From: Bacteroidaceae bacterium
GTDB taxonomy: Bacteria; Bacteroidota; Bacteroidia; Bacteroidales; Bacteroidaceae
Assembly: GCA_017516885.1 (NCBI GenBank)
Contig: JAFXAR010000047.1
Location: 1-50,244 of the forward strand
DNA: 50,244 nucleotides
Direction of reading: 5' to 3'
A program made the position numbers and the translations under genes. The notes beneath the pieces were generated by a model. The model searched no databases and was not told the origin of the DNA. It saw only the letters and a program-made list of their open reading frames with translations. Of this stretch, positions 23,484 through 33,239 are shown one piece after another. Numbering within the stretch: position 1 is the stretch's first letter; each line of letters opens with the position of its first letter.

Positions 23484-25378
23484 CAATAGTCAAGGTATGT
23501 ATATCCGTAAAGGCCGGAACGGTAGTTGGAGAGGAACTCTTTGCCCTCTTCAAGGGAAATTTTGCCCTCTTTCACTGCGCTCGTTACCCACCGCTCAAGT
23601 GTGCGCACAAGCTTTCGGGCATCGTACTGAACATAGTCAAGCACGTCGGCAATGGTCTCGCCGTCAATGATTTTATCAATGTGGTAGCCGTCGTTGTCAA
23701 CGCTTATGTGTACAGCATTGGTATCGCCGAAAAGGTTATGCATGTCGCCAAGAATCTCCTGGTATGCGCCAACGAGGAAAACCCCTAAATAGTAGGGCTC
23801 GTTTGACTTCATCTTGTGTACTTTTAGCGAATCGGCCTTGCTGTTATAGTGTATGAAGTCTGTAATCTTGCCATCGCTGTCACAGGTCATGTCCTGGATT
23901 GTGCAGTTGCGGTCGGGGCGCTCGTCAAGCCTGTGTATAGGCATTATGGGGAAGAACTGGTCTATTCCCCAGCTGTCGGGCAGGCTCTGGAAGAGCGAGA
24001 AGTTGCAGAAGTACTTGTCTGCAAGCAGCTTGGGCAATTTGCGGAAGTCATCGGGTACATGCTTCATGTTCTTTGCAATGGAAAGAATCTCTCTGATTAC
24101 ACTCCAGAACATGCTCTCAATCTGCGCTCTTGTCTTTAGGTCTACGATTCCGTGACTGAACAATTCCAAAGCCTCCTCGCGTATCTGCTGTGCATCGTGA
24201 AGCGCCTCAAGCATAGTGCGCTGGTCAAGTTCGCACCATATTTTGTAGAGTTCCTTTGCGAGTTCGTGGTCATTTGCGGCAACCTCCCAGTCCTCGTCCA
24301 TTTGGGGGAGGGCTGCGGTTTCAAGAACCTCGAACACAAGAATTGCGTGGTGTGCCGATACCGAGCGGCCGCTCTCTGTTATAATGTTGGGGTGCGGTAT
24401 GCCGTTCTTGTCGGCAGCGTCAACCATTGTGTATATGGCATCGTTTACATACTCTTGAATTGAATAGTTTACACTGCTCTCGCTGCTTGATGAGCGTGTG
24501 CCGTCGTAGTCAACGCCTAATCCGCCGCCAATGTCGGTAAACTCAATGTTGTATCCGAGCTTGTGCAGCTGCACATAGAACTGCGATGCTTCGCGCAGGG
24601 CGGTCTTTATGTGGCGTATGCGTGTGACCTGGCTGCCGATATGGAAGTGTATGAGCTTAAGGCAATCCTTTATATCATATTTCTCCAGTATCTCAAGCGC
24701 TTCAAGCAGCTCGCTTGATGTGAGGCCGAACTTGCTTGCATCGCCGCCGCTCTCTTCCCACTTTCCGCTGCCTTCCGAGGCCAGCTTAATGCGTATTCCG
24801 ATGTTTGGACGCACTCCCATGCGCTTGCCTATCTTTGCTATTCTTTTTAGCTCGTTCAGCTTCTCCACAACAAGGAATATGCGGCGTCCCATCTTCTGGG
24901 CAAGCAGTGCCAGTTCAATATAGCTGTCGTCCTTGTAACCGTTGCATATAATGAGCGAGTCGCTGTCAGTGTTCATCGCTATTACAGCATGAAGTTCGGG
25001 CTTTGAGCCGGCTTCAAGTCCAATGTTGTACCTTTTGCCGTGGCTTGTAATCTCTTCCACGACGGGACGCATCTGGTTTACCTTGATAGGGTATACTATG
25101 AAACTCTCGCCCTTGTAGCTGTACTCTTCGGCTGCAATCTTGAAGCAGCCAGCAATCTTCTCAATTCTATTGTCGAGAATGTCGGGGAAGCGCAGCAGCA
25201 CTGGTGCGGCTACGTCGCGCAGCGACAGTTCGTCAATAAGTTCCTTAAGGTCAATCTGCACGCCGTCCTTTTTTGGCGTTACTGCAACATTTCCCTTTTC
25301 GTTGATACTGAAATAGGATGCACCCCATCCGGTGATGTTGTACAGTTCCTCTGAATCTTCAATGCGCCATTTTCTCAT
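23483..25378 (-). CDS. speA: Biosynthetic arginine decarboxylase
   Basis: PLP enzyme that turns arginine into agmatine for polyamine synthesis. 631 residues, the normal length for the SpeA family. The PLP-lysine segment YPIKVNQMRPVVEEI lies near residues 96-110, GLEAGSKPEL follows, the glycine-rich FTDIGGGLGVDYDG loop is near 280, and ESGRSVSAHHA comes after it. It starts 24 nt after aroK and overlaps argB by one base. Bacteroidota usually continue to spermidine through carboxyspermidine, whose genes are not in the window. Confidence 0.95.
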   Translation of the reverse strand: MRKWRIEDSEELYNITGWGASYFSINEKGNVAVTPKKDGVQIDLKELIDELSLRDVAAPVLLRFPDILDNRIEKIAGCFKIAAEEYSYKGESFIVYPIKVNQMRPVVEEITSHGKRYNIGLEAGSKPELHAVIAMNTDSDSLIICNGYKDDSYIELALLAQKMGRRIFLVVEKLNELKRIAKIGKRMGVRPNIGIRIKLASEGSGKWEESGGDASKFGLTSSELLEALEILEKYDIKDCLKLIHFHIGSQVTRIRHIKTALREASQFYVQLHKLGYNIEFTDIGGGLGVDYDGTRSSSSESSVNYSIQEYVNDAIYTMVDAADKNGIPHPNIITESGRSVSAHHAILVFEVLETAALPQMDEDWEVAANDHELAKELYKIWCELDQRTMLEALHDAQQIREEALELFSHGIVDLKTRAQIESMFWSVIREILSIAKNMKHVPDDFRKLPKLLADKYFCNFSLFQSLPDSWGIDQFFPIMPIHRLDERPDRNCTIQDMTCDSDGKITDFIHYNSKADSLKVHKMKSNEPYYLGVFLVGAYQEILGDMHNLFGDTNAVHISVDNDGYHIDKIIDGETIADVLDYVQYDARKLVRTLERWVTSAVKEGKISLEEGKEFLSNYRSGLYGYTYLDY

Positions 25379-25402
25379 TGTAGTGGTGTTTGAGTGTATC
25401 TT

Positions 25403-25930
25403 CTAAATCCCGAACTGGCGGCGGAATTCTTTGACCGACAGTTCTATTTGTGGCTTGTCTTCAAGTTTGTCGGCCCTGAATGTGTGCAAGGCCTTTTTGT
25501 AATATGGTGCTCTCTTCTCAAGCTGCTCTGCAATAAACGCGCGCAGTTCATCGTCGCTTTTTTCCTTTATGAGCGGCCGTTTGCTGCGGGCTATGCTCAG
25601 TCTTATGAAGAGCCTTTCCAATGGAACATCAAGAAATACAGTTGTTCCCTGAGTGTTCATGTACTGGATATTGTCAAAGAAGCAGGGTGTTCCTCCGCCG
25701 GTGGATATTATAACATTCTCAAACTCCCCGGTTTCGTGCAGCATGCGTTTTTCAATGTTGCGGAACTCCTCTTCGCCTTTCTCTGCGAATATCTGCGATA
25801 TGGTCTTGCAATATCTTTTTTCAATGTAGCAGTCAAGGTCTATGAACTGCAATCCGGTCTCTTCGGCAAGCGCACGGCCGAGTGTTGTCTTGCCTGCGCC
25901 CATGTATCCTATGAGGAAGATGCGTCTCAT
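25403..25930 (-). CDS. aroK: Shikimate kinase
   Basis: Phosphorylates shikimate in aromatic amino acid synthesis. 175 residues. The P-loop is GYMGAGKTTLG (residues 8-18), the substrate aspartate lies in FIDLDCYIE (about 32-40), and STGGGTP (about 77-83) is the glycine-rich shikimate site. Its ATG overlaps the topA stop (ATGA), which implies coupled translation with the topoisomerase. Confidence 0.94.
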   Translation of the reverse strand: MRRIFLIGYMGAGKTTLGRALAEETGLQFIDLDCYIEKRYCKTISQIFAEKGEEEFRNIEKRMLHETGEFENVIISTGGGTPCFFDNIQYMNTQGTTVFLDVPLERLFIRLSIARSKRPLIKEKSDDELRAFIAEQLEKRAPYYKKALHTFRADKLEDKPQIELSVKEFRRQFGI

Positions 25931-28269
25931 TGTCCTTGCTTCTTTTTTGTATATTTTCTCTTTGAAGCACTCTTTCCGCCCTCCTGCTGCTTGCTTATGA
26001 TTTCAAGGCACTCTTCGTGAGTGAGCTCTGCGGGAACTGCATTCTTGGGCAGTTTGTAGTTGCTGCCCTTGTATGCAATGTAAGGGCCAAAGCGGCCGTT
26101 GAGCACCTGCATTTCGGCATCTTCTTCAAATTTCTTTATAATGCGTTCGGCTTCAGCTCTCTTCTTGTCTTCAATAAGCTGCGCTGCCTCTTCAAATGTT
26201 ACTGTAAGGGGGTCAAATGTTTTTGGCAGTGTCACATAGGCATTGCCGTGCTTTATGTAAGGGCCGAAACGTCCTGCACCAATGGTCACTGCTGCGCCTT
26301 CAAGTTCGCCGAGCGTACGTGGAAGGCTGAAAAGGCTGAGCGCCTCCTCAAGGGTGATGGTTTCAAGTGTCTGTCCGGGCTTCATCTGTGCAAAGCGCGG
26401 TTTCTCTTCGTCGCTTGCAGAACCAATCTGTACAATAGGGCCAAAGCGCCCAATCTTTACCGACACCGGCTTGCCGCTCTTGGGGTCGCTGCCAAGTATT
26501 CTCTCTCCTACTTTATGCTCGTTCTTCGTTTGTATGATACCCTCGATTTTGGGGTCAAAATCTTTGTAGAATTCCGAGATATGCTCCGCCCAATGCCTTT
26601 TGCCATCGGCAATCTCGTCAAATTCCTTCTCCACGTTGGCGGTGAAATTATAGTCCATGATTTCGGGGAAGCTGTCAAGCAGGAAATCATTGACAACAAT
26701 TCCTATGTCTGTGGGCATGAGCTTTGCCTTTTCTGCTCCAACGCTTTCCTTGCCCTCTTTTGCTGTTATCTTGCCGTTCTTCAGAGTGATGATGCTATAC
26801 TTGCGCGATGTGCCGCTCTTGTTGCCCTTTTCCACATAGCCGCGCTGCTGGATTGTGCTGATTGTGGGGGCATATGTTGACGGACGGCCTATGCCAAGCT
26901 CCTCAAGTTTCCTTACAAGGCTTGCCTCTGTGTAGCGCGGGGGATGCTGGGTAAAGCGCTCTGTAGCTACAATCTCCTTCTCCTTGAGAATGTCGCCTTT
27001 GTGTACGACAGGGATAGTCGCTGCTTCTGCCATTGTCTCGTCGTCTGTGCTTTCACGGTAAACCTGGAGGAAACCTTCAAACACAGTAACCTCGCCTGTT
27101 GCAATGAAGGTCTCTGCGTGCCCGCTGATGGCGATGCTTACAGTGGTCTTTTCAACCTGCGCGTCGGCCATTTGTGATGCTATGGTGCGCTTCCAAATGA
27201 GCTCGTAGAGTCTCTTTTCAGGAACTGTGCCCTCAATGGTGACGTTTGACATATATGTTGGGCGTATTGCCTCGTGCGCCTCCTGTGCGCCCTTTGAGAT
27301 TGTGGAGTAATTGCGGCTTTTCAGATAATTTGCACCGTACATTTCGGTAACTACACTCTTGCATGAACCAATGCACAATGAAGATAGGTTGACAGAGTCG
27401 GTACGCATGTATGTGATATGTCCCGATTCGTAAAGCCTTTGTGCAACCATCATGGTCTGCGACACTGTAAATCCCAATTTGCGTGCGGCTTCCTGCTGCA
27501 GGGTCGATGTGGTAAACGGTGCAGCAGGGCTCTTCTTCAAGGGCTTTGTGCTTACGTCATCAATGGCAAATTCAGCGCCTTTGCACGATTCAAGGAATGC
27601 CTCAGCCTCCTCTCTTGTCTTGAATCTTCTTGAAAGCTCTGTATTCAAGATGTTGTTGTCGCCTTCTGCTGTGGGCAGAATGAACTGTGCAGTCACGCGG
27701 AAGCCGCTCTCGCTCACAAACTTGTTAATCTCGCGTTCGCGCTCTACAATGAGACGCACTGTCACGCTCTGTACACGTCCTGCCGAAAGCGCCGGCTTTA
27801 CCTTGCGCCAAAGTACCGGGGAGAGCTTGAATCCCACAATGCGGTCGAGCACGCGTCGTGCCTGCTGGGCATATACAAGATTTGTGTCAATCTTGCGCGG
27901 CGTTTCAATGGCATTGAGAATGGCATTCTTGGTAATTTCGTGGAATACAATTCGTTTGGTGTTCTCAGGCTTTAGTCCAAGCACTGTGTAAAGATGCCAG
28001 CTGATGGCTTCTCCCTCGCGGTCCTCATCGGATGCAAGCCACACTGTACCGGCCTTCTTTACTTCACTTTTCAGGGTGTTTACAAGTTTTTCCTTCTCGG
28101 CCGGAATCTCGTATTCCGGTTCAAAGGTCTCTGTGTTTATACTGAATTCTTTTTTCTTAAGGTCGCATATATGTCCGTAACTCGACATTACCTTATAATC
28201 CTTGCCAAGAAACTTTTCAATTGTCTTTGCTTTGGCCGGTGACTCAACTATAACTAAATTCTTGTACAT
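25927..28269 (-). CDS. topA: DNA topoisomerase I
   Basis: Type IA topoisomerase that relaxes negative supercoils. 780 residues from MYKNLVIVESPAKAK. The Toprim domain spans about 1-125 with the DEDREGE acidic motif. The active-site tyrosine is in YESGHITYMRTDSVNLS near residue 300. The C-terminal part has no Cys4 zinc fingers; instead three repeats share the core GRFGPxI (near 605, 670 and 735) and the protein ends in a lysine-rich tail (KSASKRKYTKKK). This is the arrangement usual for Bacteroidota. It heads a five-gene operon. Confidence 0.96.
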   Translation of the reverse strand: MYKNLVIVESPAKAKTIEKFLGKDYKVMSSYGHICDLKKKEFSINTETFEPEYEIPAEKEKLVNTLKSEVKKAGTVWLASDEDREGEAISWHLYTVLGLKPENTKRIVFHEITKNAILNAIETPRKIDTNLVYAQQARRVLDRIVGFKLSPVLWRKVKPALSAGRVQSVTVRLIVEREREINKFVSESGFRVTAQFILPTAEGDNNILNTELSRRFKTREEAEAFLESCKGAEFAIDDVSTKPLKKSPAAPFTTSTLQQEAARKLGFTVSQTMMVAQRLYESGHITYMRTDSVNLSSLCIGSCKSVVTEMYGANYLKSRNYSTISKGAQEAHEAIRPTYMSNVTIEGTVPEKRLYELIWKRTIASQMADAQVEKTTVSIAISGHAETFIATGEVTVFEGFLQVYRESTDDETMAEAATIPVVHKGDILKEKEIVATERFTQHPPRYTEASLVRKLEELGIGRPSTYAPTISTIQQRGYVEKGNKSGTSRKYSIITLKNGKITAKEGKESVGAEKAKLMPTDIGIVVNDFLLDSFPEIMDYNFTANVEKEFDEIADGKRHWAEHISEFYKDFDPKIEGIIQTKNEHKVGERILGSDPKSGKPVSVKIGRFGPIVQIGSASDEEKPRFAQMKPGQTLETITLEEALSLFSLPRTLGELEGAAVTIGAGRFGPYIKHGNAYVTLPKTFDPLTVTFEEAAQLIEDKKRAEAERIIKKFEEDAEMQVLNGRFGPYIAYKGSNYKLPKNAVPAELTHEECLEIISKQQEGGKSASKRKYTKKKQGQ

Positions 28270-28333
28270 ATATGATGTTTTTTTTCTTCTTCCTGATTGC
28301 TGGCCGATGCCGGTGCACCTATGAATTTTGGCG

Positions 28334-28341
28334 CAAAAGTA
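28334..28341 (-). promoter_or_regulatory. -7 element of the topA operon
   Basis: TACTTTTG on the minus strand, 64 nt before the topA ATG. No TTG at the usual spacing. Confidence 0.5.
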
Positions 28342-28384
28342 GAAAAGATTCTTGTATATCGGAGGCAAAAAAACGAAAAAAAAC

Positions 28385-28474
28385 AAAAAGGAATTTTCAA
28401 TATTCTCCCTAAAATAATATATTATTTTAAATAGGAGAAAATTTTTCTTGTCAGAATATTGAAAGTTCCTTTTT
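28385..28474. terminator. Long nested hairpin between topA and the barrel gene
   Basis: Outer arms 28385-28406 and 28453-28474 match over 22 nt with a single G-U type difference. Inside are a ctcc/ggag pair and an 18-bp AT palindrome aaaataatatattatttt (28411-28428). It follows the stop of the outer-membrane barrel gene (28507) on the minus strand and lies just upstream of the topA promoter, so it probably ends the upstream operon. Confidence 0.65.
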
Positions 28475-28506
28475 TTCTTGTGGAATATGAGTCCGGAAAT
28501 GATTGC

Positions 28507-30156
28507 TTAGAAGTTTGCAGTTACTCCCAGCATTGCCCTTGCACCCCGCGTAACATACCCTTCATATTCGCAGTATTTGCTGCCGAGAAGGTTCTTGCCT
28601 TCGGCGAATGCGCCTAACCAGGGGAGAATCTGGTAGCTTGCCCTTAAATTCAGCTCGTTCTTGGCCTTGTGTCTTTTGTTTTCTTCGCCCTTTGTGAATT
28701 GTGCGAAGTTATAGTCGAGTCTGAAAGTGAGCGTCTTGAGCACCCTTGCTTCGGCATTCAGGCTGCAGCTTATTTCGGGCTTCATCATGAGGAGGTTCTT
28801 GTTGTCGCATCCCCAGTAGTCGTATCGGGCATTGGCTGAAATGTCAAGCCATCCGCCAAGGTCGTAGCCGGCACGGGCAAAAATGTATGCATTGTTTGTG
28901 TTTGCCTGTGCAAGGTTTATATACATGTTGGAATTTGCAGAAATCTCTTCACATTGCAGAAGGTCGTTCTTGGTGTAGGCATATCCTGCTGCAAACTCAA
29001 GAAATACCGGTTCAAATGTAACCGACGTGCCGATGTTTGCATCAACAATTCTGTATGTAGGCTCAAGCTGGCGTGCTGCATTCTTGTCAAATCCCCAGTA
29101 GGGCGAAATGCTTTCAACAAGACGCATTGTGTTGTTTGTGCGTCCTCCCGTGAGCAGTGCATAAAAGTGCACCCTTTCCGAAAATTCCTTTCCAACCTTA
29201 ACGTCAGGTGCAATTGCAAATGCCGGGCCGTTAGCGGTAATGAAGTTCATTTTTGTTCCAACGCGCAGCCCCCATCCGTTGAAGTTGAAGTTAAGGTATG
29301 GGTCTATGTCGGCCGATACATAGTCTGTGTAGCCGTTCAATGGGCTTTTAAGGGCTTTGTTGTACATGAACATATCAACATTGACTGCCAAGCCAAGATT
29401 GCTCAGTTCTTCGATTCCTAACTGGAATGCCGCCTCTCCTCCTGCATTCAAGCAGTTCTCTGCAATGCCGGTCTTGCTGTCGGTGGAGTACTTGCGGCTG
29501 CTGAGCGTGTATCCGGCGTGGAACTTGTAGCTGAATGAGCCGCTCAGGACAGATGTGCCTTTTACGCCAAATCCAAAGTTGCTGCTGTTCTGCTTGTCTG
29601 TGGCTGTGTTGTTGTTGGTTGCGCTCTGGTAGTTGAAAACCCTGTTGCTGAAGTCTCCCGCTACGTCAAGTTTCAATTTGCTGAACATGTGGGTGTAGCC
29701 GAGGTCAACCAGTGAATTGTACATTCTTGAATTCCAGTCATAGTACTTGCCGTCAAGGTCGCCTTTGAATCCATTCAGGGCCGCAAATGCCTTTATGTTG
29801 TCTCTGTCAGTCAGCTTGAATCTGTATGCGGCTGCAGCGTCAATTCCGTTTGCAGTACTGTAACCCAAGCGTGCATATCCATTGTAGCACCAGTCCTGTT
29901 TGGGCGCTATGGTTTTTGTGTCCCTGTTGCTTACGAAACTTTCAAAAGGTGTTGGCCTCTCCGAAAATATAATCTCATGCTGTGTGGTTTCCTGGCTGCT
30001 GTCGATGCTTGGGGTAAAGCTCTTCTTGTTTACAGGTGTCACATTGGGGTTATATTCATTTTCAATGTTTACAACAGCCTTCAGTTTTCCTTTTTGTGCT
30101 GACGCTGCTCCTGAAAGCAGGGCGAGCAGCGCTGTCAGTATATATACTTTTTTCAT
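28507..30156 (-). CDS. Outer-membrane beta-barrel protein, TonB-receptor-like, unknown ligand
   Basis: 549 residues from MKKVYIL, with a signal peptide ending near GAASAQ. The mature part is rich in alternating aromatic and polar strands (NGYARLGYS, LNFNFNGWGLRVGTKMNF, LNLRASYQILPWLGAFAEG) and ends in GVTANF, a terminal phenylalanine typical of outer-membrane barrels. The late FAEGKNLLGSKY segment resembles the end of TonB-dependent receptors, but the N-terminal region lacks a recognisable plug. It lies 19 nt after a 1007-residue TPR protein, a pairing I recall from other Bacteroidales. Function unknown; a scaffold or transport role is inference. Confidence 0.75.
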   Translation of the reverse strand: MKKVYILTALLALLSGAASAQKGKLKAVVNIENEYNPNVTPVNKKSFTPSIDSSQETTQHEIIFSERPTPFESFVSNRDTKTIAPKQDWCYNGYARLGYSTANGIDAAAAYRFKLTDRDNIKAFAALNGFKGDLDGKYYDWNSRMYNSLVDLGYTHMFSKLKLDVAGDFSNRVFNYQSATNNNTATDKQNSSNFGFGVKGTSVLSGSFSYKFHAGYTLSSRKYSTDSKTGIAENCLNAGGEAAFQLGIEELSNLGLAVNVDMFMYNKALKSPLNGYTDYVSADIDPYLNFNFNGWGLRVGTKMNFITANGPAFAIAPDVKVGKEFSERVHFYALLTGGRTNNTMRLVESISPYWGFDKNAARQLEPTYRIVDANIGTSVTFEPVFLEFAAGYAYTKNDLLQCEEISANSNMYINLAQANTNNAYIFARAGYDLGGWLDISANARYDYWGCDNKNLLMMKPEISCSLNAEARVLKTLTFRLDYNFAQFTKGEENKRHKAKNELNLRASYQILPWLGAFAEGKNLLGSKYCEYEGYVTRGARAMLGVTANF

Positions 30157-30175
30157 AATCGAGTCTGTTTGCAAG

Positions 30176-33100
30176 TTATTCGCCTTTTGATTCACTCTTG
30201 TTAATCATTTCGTCGCACTCTTTCATGCGCTCTTCAATCATTCCGGCAATGTCGTCATTCTCCTGATAGCTGTTTTGGAGAGAAATGAGGTATTGCTTGG
30301 CGTCGTCGGGCTTTTCCTGTTCAATGTAGAGGTCGGCCAGGAGTATGAAACTGCGTGCCAGCCAATAGATGTGTGGCGTGCTTTCTTCAATGTAATTGAA
30401 AATCTCCTTTTCGCATTCAGTGTATTTGTCCTGGTCAAAGAGTATTTCGGCATAGAGGTATTTGCTCTCTGCGCCCTCTTTGGTGCGGGTGTCCTTGGCG
30501 AGTTCCTTAAGGTCATTGACTGCCTTGGCCTCTTCGTTCATCTCTAAATAGGACTTTGCCCTTGTGAATCTCGCTTCGCGCTTCTCAGCCTGCTCTGCCG
30601 ATTTGTTAGCGAGAATCTTGCCGGCGTATGCTATAGCATCGCTGTATTTGCCTGTGGCAAATGACGAGCGCATGATGTTCAGGTTTGCGAGGTGTATGCG
30701 CTCCTTGCTGCCCGAAATATTGGCAAGCTCCTTGTATGTTTCAATGACTTTGCCGTGCTGCTTCCCGGAAACGTATATCTTGCCAACGGAGTTCAATGCC
30801 TCTTCCCTGAACTTGTTGCCGGGGACTGCAATAACCTCCTCAAAATGCATCACTGCACTCTTGTTCTTGTTGTTGGCAGAGCCGATTACTCCAAGATAGT
30901 AGTGGCTGTTTACTCTGAATGCTCCGTTGGGGAATCCGCTCAGGTACTCCTCAAATTTTGATTCAGCCTCCTTTAATCTGTTCTTGCTGTATGTCCTTTC
31001 TGCGGCCATGTAAGTGAGGGTGTCAATTTCGCTGCTTTCAACTTTCTGCATTCCGGCAGTCTTCTCGGCATATTTTGCATATTCCTGCACTCTGCCCATT
31101 TCAACATAGATGTTCTTGAGGTCCTGTGCTGCAATTTTGGCCTCCTCGCTATGCGGGTAAAGCTCAATAATTTCCTTGTATGCCTTTATTGCCTTCTCCT
31201 TGTCGTTCATGTTGTTGTATATCATTGCCTTTTCGGCTCTTGCGCGGAGGGCCCATGCTCCGGAAGGCTTCAGCTGGATTAGCTTCTCAAAGGCCTTGAT
31301 TGCCTCCTTGTCTTTTCTCAGCTCAATATATGCGCGTCCCATTTCATAATAGGCCTCTTCAATATAGCTGCTGTTCTTGTTGTTCTCGACCAGTCGCTTG
31401 AGGGTGGCAGCCTTTTTGCTGTTGTCATTTGTCAGGCCTTGGGCGATTGCGGCTCTGAAGAGCGGATAGTCGGCTTCGCTGCTGCTTGTAGAGGCGGCCT
31501 TGCGATAGAGCGAGTCGGCCTTGTTGTAGTTCCTTTGGTAGAAGTAGGTGTCGCCGATGCGGTTGTAGGTGTCGGCAAGAATATCTTTATCCTCCCTGTT
31601 CGCACGGCTTGCAAATTTTAGGAACTCTTTTCTTGCATCGTCATATTTTCCTTTCTGGAAAAGAGCGTAGCCTGTTCCGTAAATTGCTCTGTTATGCTTC
31701 TCTCCTCCAATTGCAAAACTGCTGCGGAATGCATTCTCGGCCTTGGTGTAGTCTCCTAAATTATAGAGTGCCTCGCCTTTCCAGTAATGTGCGTCGGCTT
31801 CTGTCTCCTTGCTGTACTTTTTAAGTTCAAGAGACCTGTCCATGTATTTGACTGCCTGCTGCATGTCGTTATTTATGAATTCCTGAACTCCCATGCGGTA
31901 GAGCACCTTCTGCTTTGCGCGGAGAATGTCGGCTGAGGGCTCTTTGATTTTTTCTATTGAATTGAGTGCCGTTGCATAGTCGCGGGTGTTCATGTATACG
32001 GCGGCAAGGTGCTCGCCTACAGTTTCGGCGTGCTCCGATTCGGGATATTCGTTGAGGAATGTCTCAAAAGCCTTTACATTCTTGCCGAATGCCGAATGCT
32101 GTCCTTTGTGCAGGCACATGGCATAGTTATACATGGCGTCTTCGCGCACTTTTCCGTCAAACGGCATGTTTACAGCCCTTTCAAAATCAAGCAATGCGCT
32201 TTCGGGCTCATCAAGCGCCAGTTCGGCAATGCCTTTGTGCAGGAGGGCATTTTGCGCCAGTTCGTCATTGCTCTCTTTTTGCAGGCTGTTGGCGAGATAC
32301 TTCTTTGCGCCGTCAAAGTCGCCCATTTCAAACAGGCTTAATCCCATTTGGTAATATGCTATGCGCTGTGGTGCGCTGCTGTTTTCCAAATACTCCTCAA
32401 GATTGCTTATGGCATTCTCGTAATTGCCGTCCAGAAATTCGGCTGAGCCGAGTATCTGCTTCATTTTTATGCCTTGCGGCTTTTCTTTGTGGTCGCCTAT
32501 GAATCTTGTGGCGATTGTCCTTGCGTTGCCGGTATTGCCTTTCTTGAGTTCAATGGCTGCAAGATAGTATGGAATGTCAAGGAAGTATTTCTTCTGGTTC
32601 TGTATGCTTTTGAATCCTGCTCTTGCATCATCAAGCTCGCCATTGTCGTAGTCTGTCACGGCAAGGTAGAATGTGGCATCCGTTGCGTAGCTGCCATCCT
32701 TTGCCTTAAGCTCCTGAAGGATGCCTATTGCCTCCTCTTCGTGCCCTGTTTCAAGAATCGTCAATGCGCGGTAGAGCGTTGCCCGCTCTTTCTGATTGCC
32801 GTCAAGGCGCTTAATATCGCTTTTGTCAAACCATTCCTCTGCATAATCGTACCTTCTGTCGAGGTAGTACGATTCTGCAATATGGCAATTCAGGAGCATG
32901 CTTTTGGACGTGTTCCTGTACTTGTCAAGGTATTGAAGCATAAGAGCCCTGCCTTCTCGGTGGTCATTTTCAAAAGTTGCCAATGCCTTGAGAAGGTCGA
33001 ACTCTCTTCTTTCCTCTTGGCATAGATTCTCTTCGTTAACCTTTTCAATCAGTGTCAGTGCAGCGGAATATTCTCCATCGGAATATAGCCGCTGGCACTC

Positions 33101-33199
33101 ATTGATGACTTTCTTTTCGTATCCGGGCTCTCCGGCAGTCTGCGCAGCGGCAGCAAGGCCTAAGGAGGCGGATAAAAGTAGAATAAGATGTCTTTTCAT
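30176..33199 (-). CDS. Large periplasmic tetratricopeptide-repeat protein
   Basis: 1007 residues. A signal peptide (MKRHLILLLSASLGLAAAAQ) is followed by TPR helices almost to the end. Repeats such as AIKAFEKLIQLKPSGAWALRA, KAIKAYKEIIELYPHSEEA and DALFNLGDYTKAENAF-like units recur about every 34-37 residues, with some gaps. It is highly charged, with a Lys/Glu-rich tail. It is co-transcribed with a NUDIX gene upstream and a beta-barrel downstream. TPR arrays are usually scaffolds; here a periplasmic platform for the downstream barrel is plausible but not shown. Confidence 0.88.
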   Translation of the reverse strand: MKRHLILLLSASLGLAAAAQTAGEPGYEKKVINECQRLYSDGEYSAALTLIEKVNEENLCQEERREFDLLKALATFENDHREGRALMLQYLDKYRNTSKSMLLNCHIAESYYLDRRYDYAEEWFDKSDIKRLDGNQKERATLYRALTILETGHEEEAIGILQELKAKDGSYATDATFYLAVTDYDNGELDDARAGFKSIQNQKKYFLDIPYYLAAIELKKGNTGNARTIATRFIGDHKEKPQGIKMKQILGSAEFLDGNYENAISNLEEYLENSSAPQRIAYYQMGLSLFEMGDFDGAKKYLANSLQKESNDELAQNALLHKGIAELALDEPESALLDFERAVNMPFDGKVREDAMYNYAMCLHKGQHSAFGKNVKAFETFLNEYPESEHAETVGEHLAAVYMNTRDYATALNSIEKIKEPSADILRAKQKVLYRMGVQEFINNDMQQAVKYMDRSLELKKYSKETEADAHYWKGEALYNLGDYTKAENAFRSSFAIGGEKHNRAIYGTGYALFQKGKYDDARKEFLKFASRANREDKDILADTYNRIGDTYFYQRNYNKADSLYRKAASTSSSEADYPLFRAAIAQGLTNDNSKKAATLKRLVENNKNSSYIEEAYYEMGRAYIELRKDKEAIKAFEKLIQLKPSGAWALRARAEKAMIYNNMNDKEKAIKAYKEIIELYPHSEEAKIAAQDLKNIYVEMGRVQEYAKYAEKTAGMQKVESSEIDTLTYMAAERTYSKNRLKEAESKFEEYLSGFPNGAFRVNSHYYLGVIGSANNKNKSAVMHFEEVIAVPGNKFREEALNSVGKIYVSGKQHGKVIETYKELANISGSKERIHLANLNIMRSSFATGKYSDAIAYAGKILANKSAEQAEKREARFTRAKSYLEMNEEAKAVNDLKELAKDTRTKEGAESKYLYAEILFDQDKYTECEKEIFNYIEESTPHIYWLARSFILLADLYIEQEKPDDAKQYLISLQNSYQENDDIAGMIEERMKECDEMINKSESKGE

Positions 33200-33239
33200 G
33201 CGTATAATGTTTTGTTTTGATTTTTCTGTGTAATTTTTT

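Noticed and set aside
25394-26880. Long plus-strand open frames opposite aroK and topA
   Set aside because: Antisense to strongly recognised genes; no signals or family features of their own.
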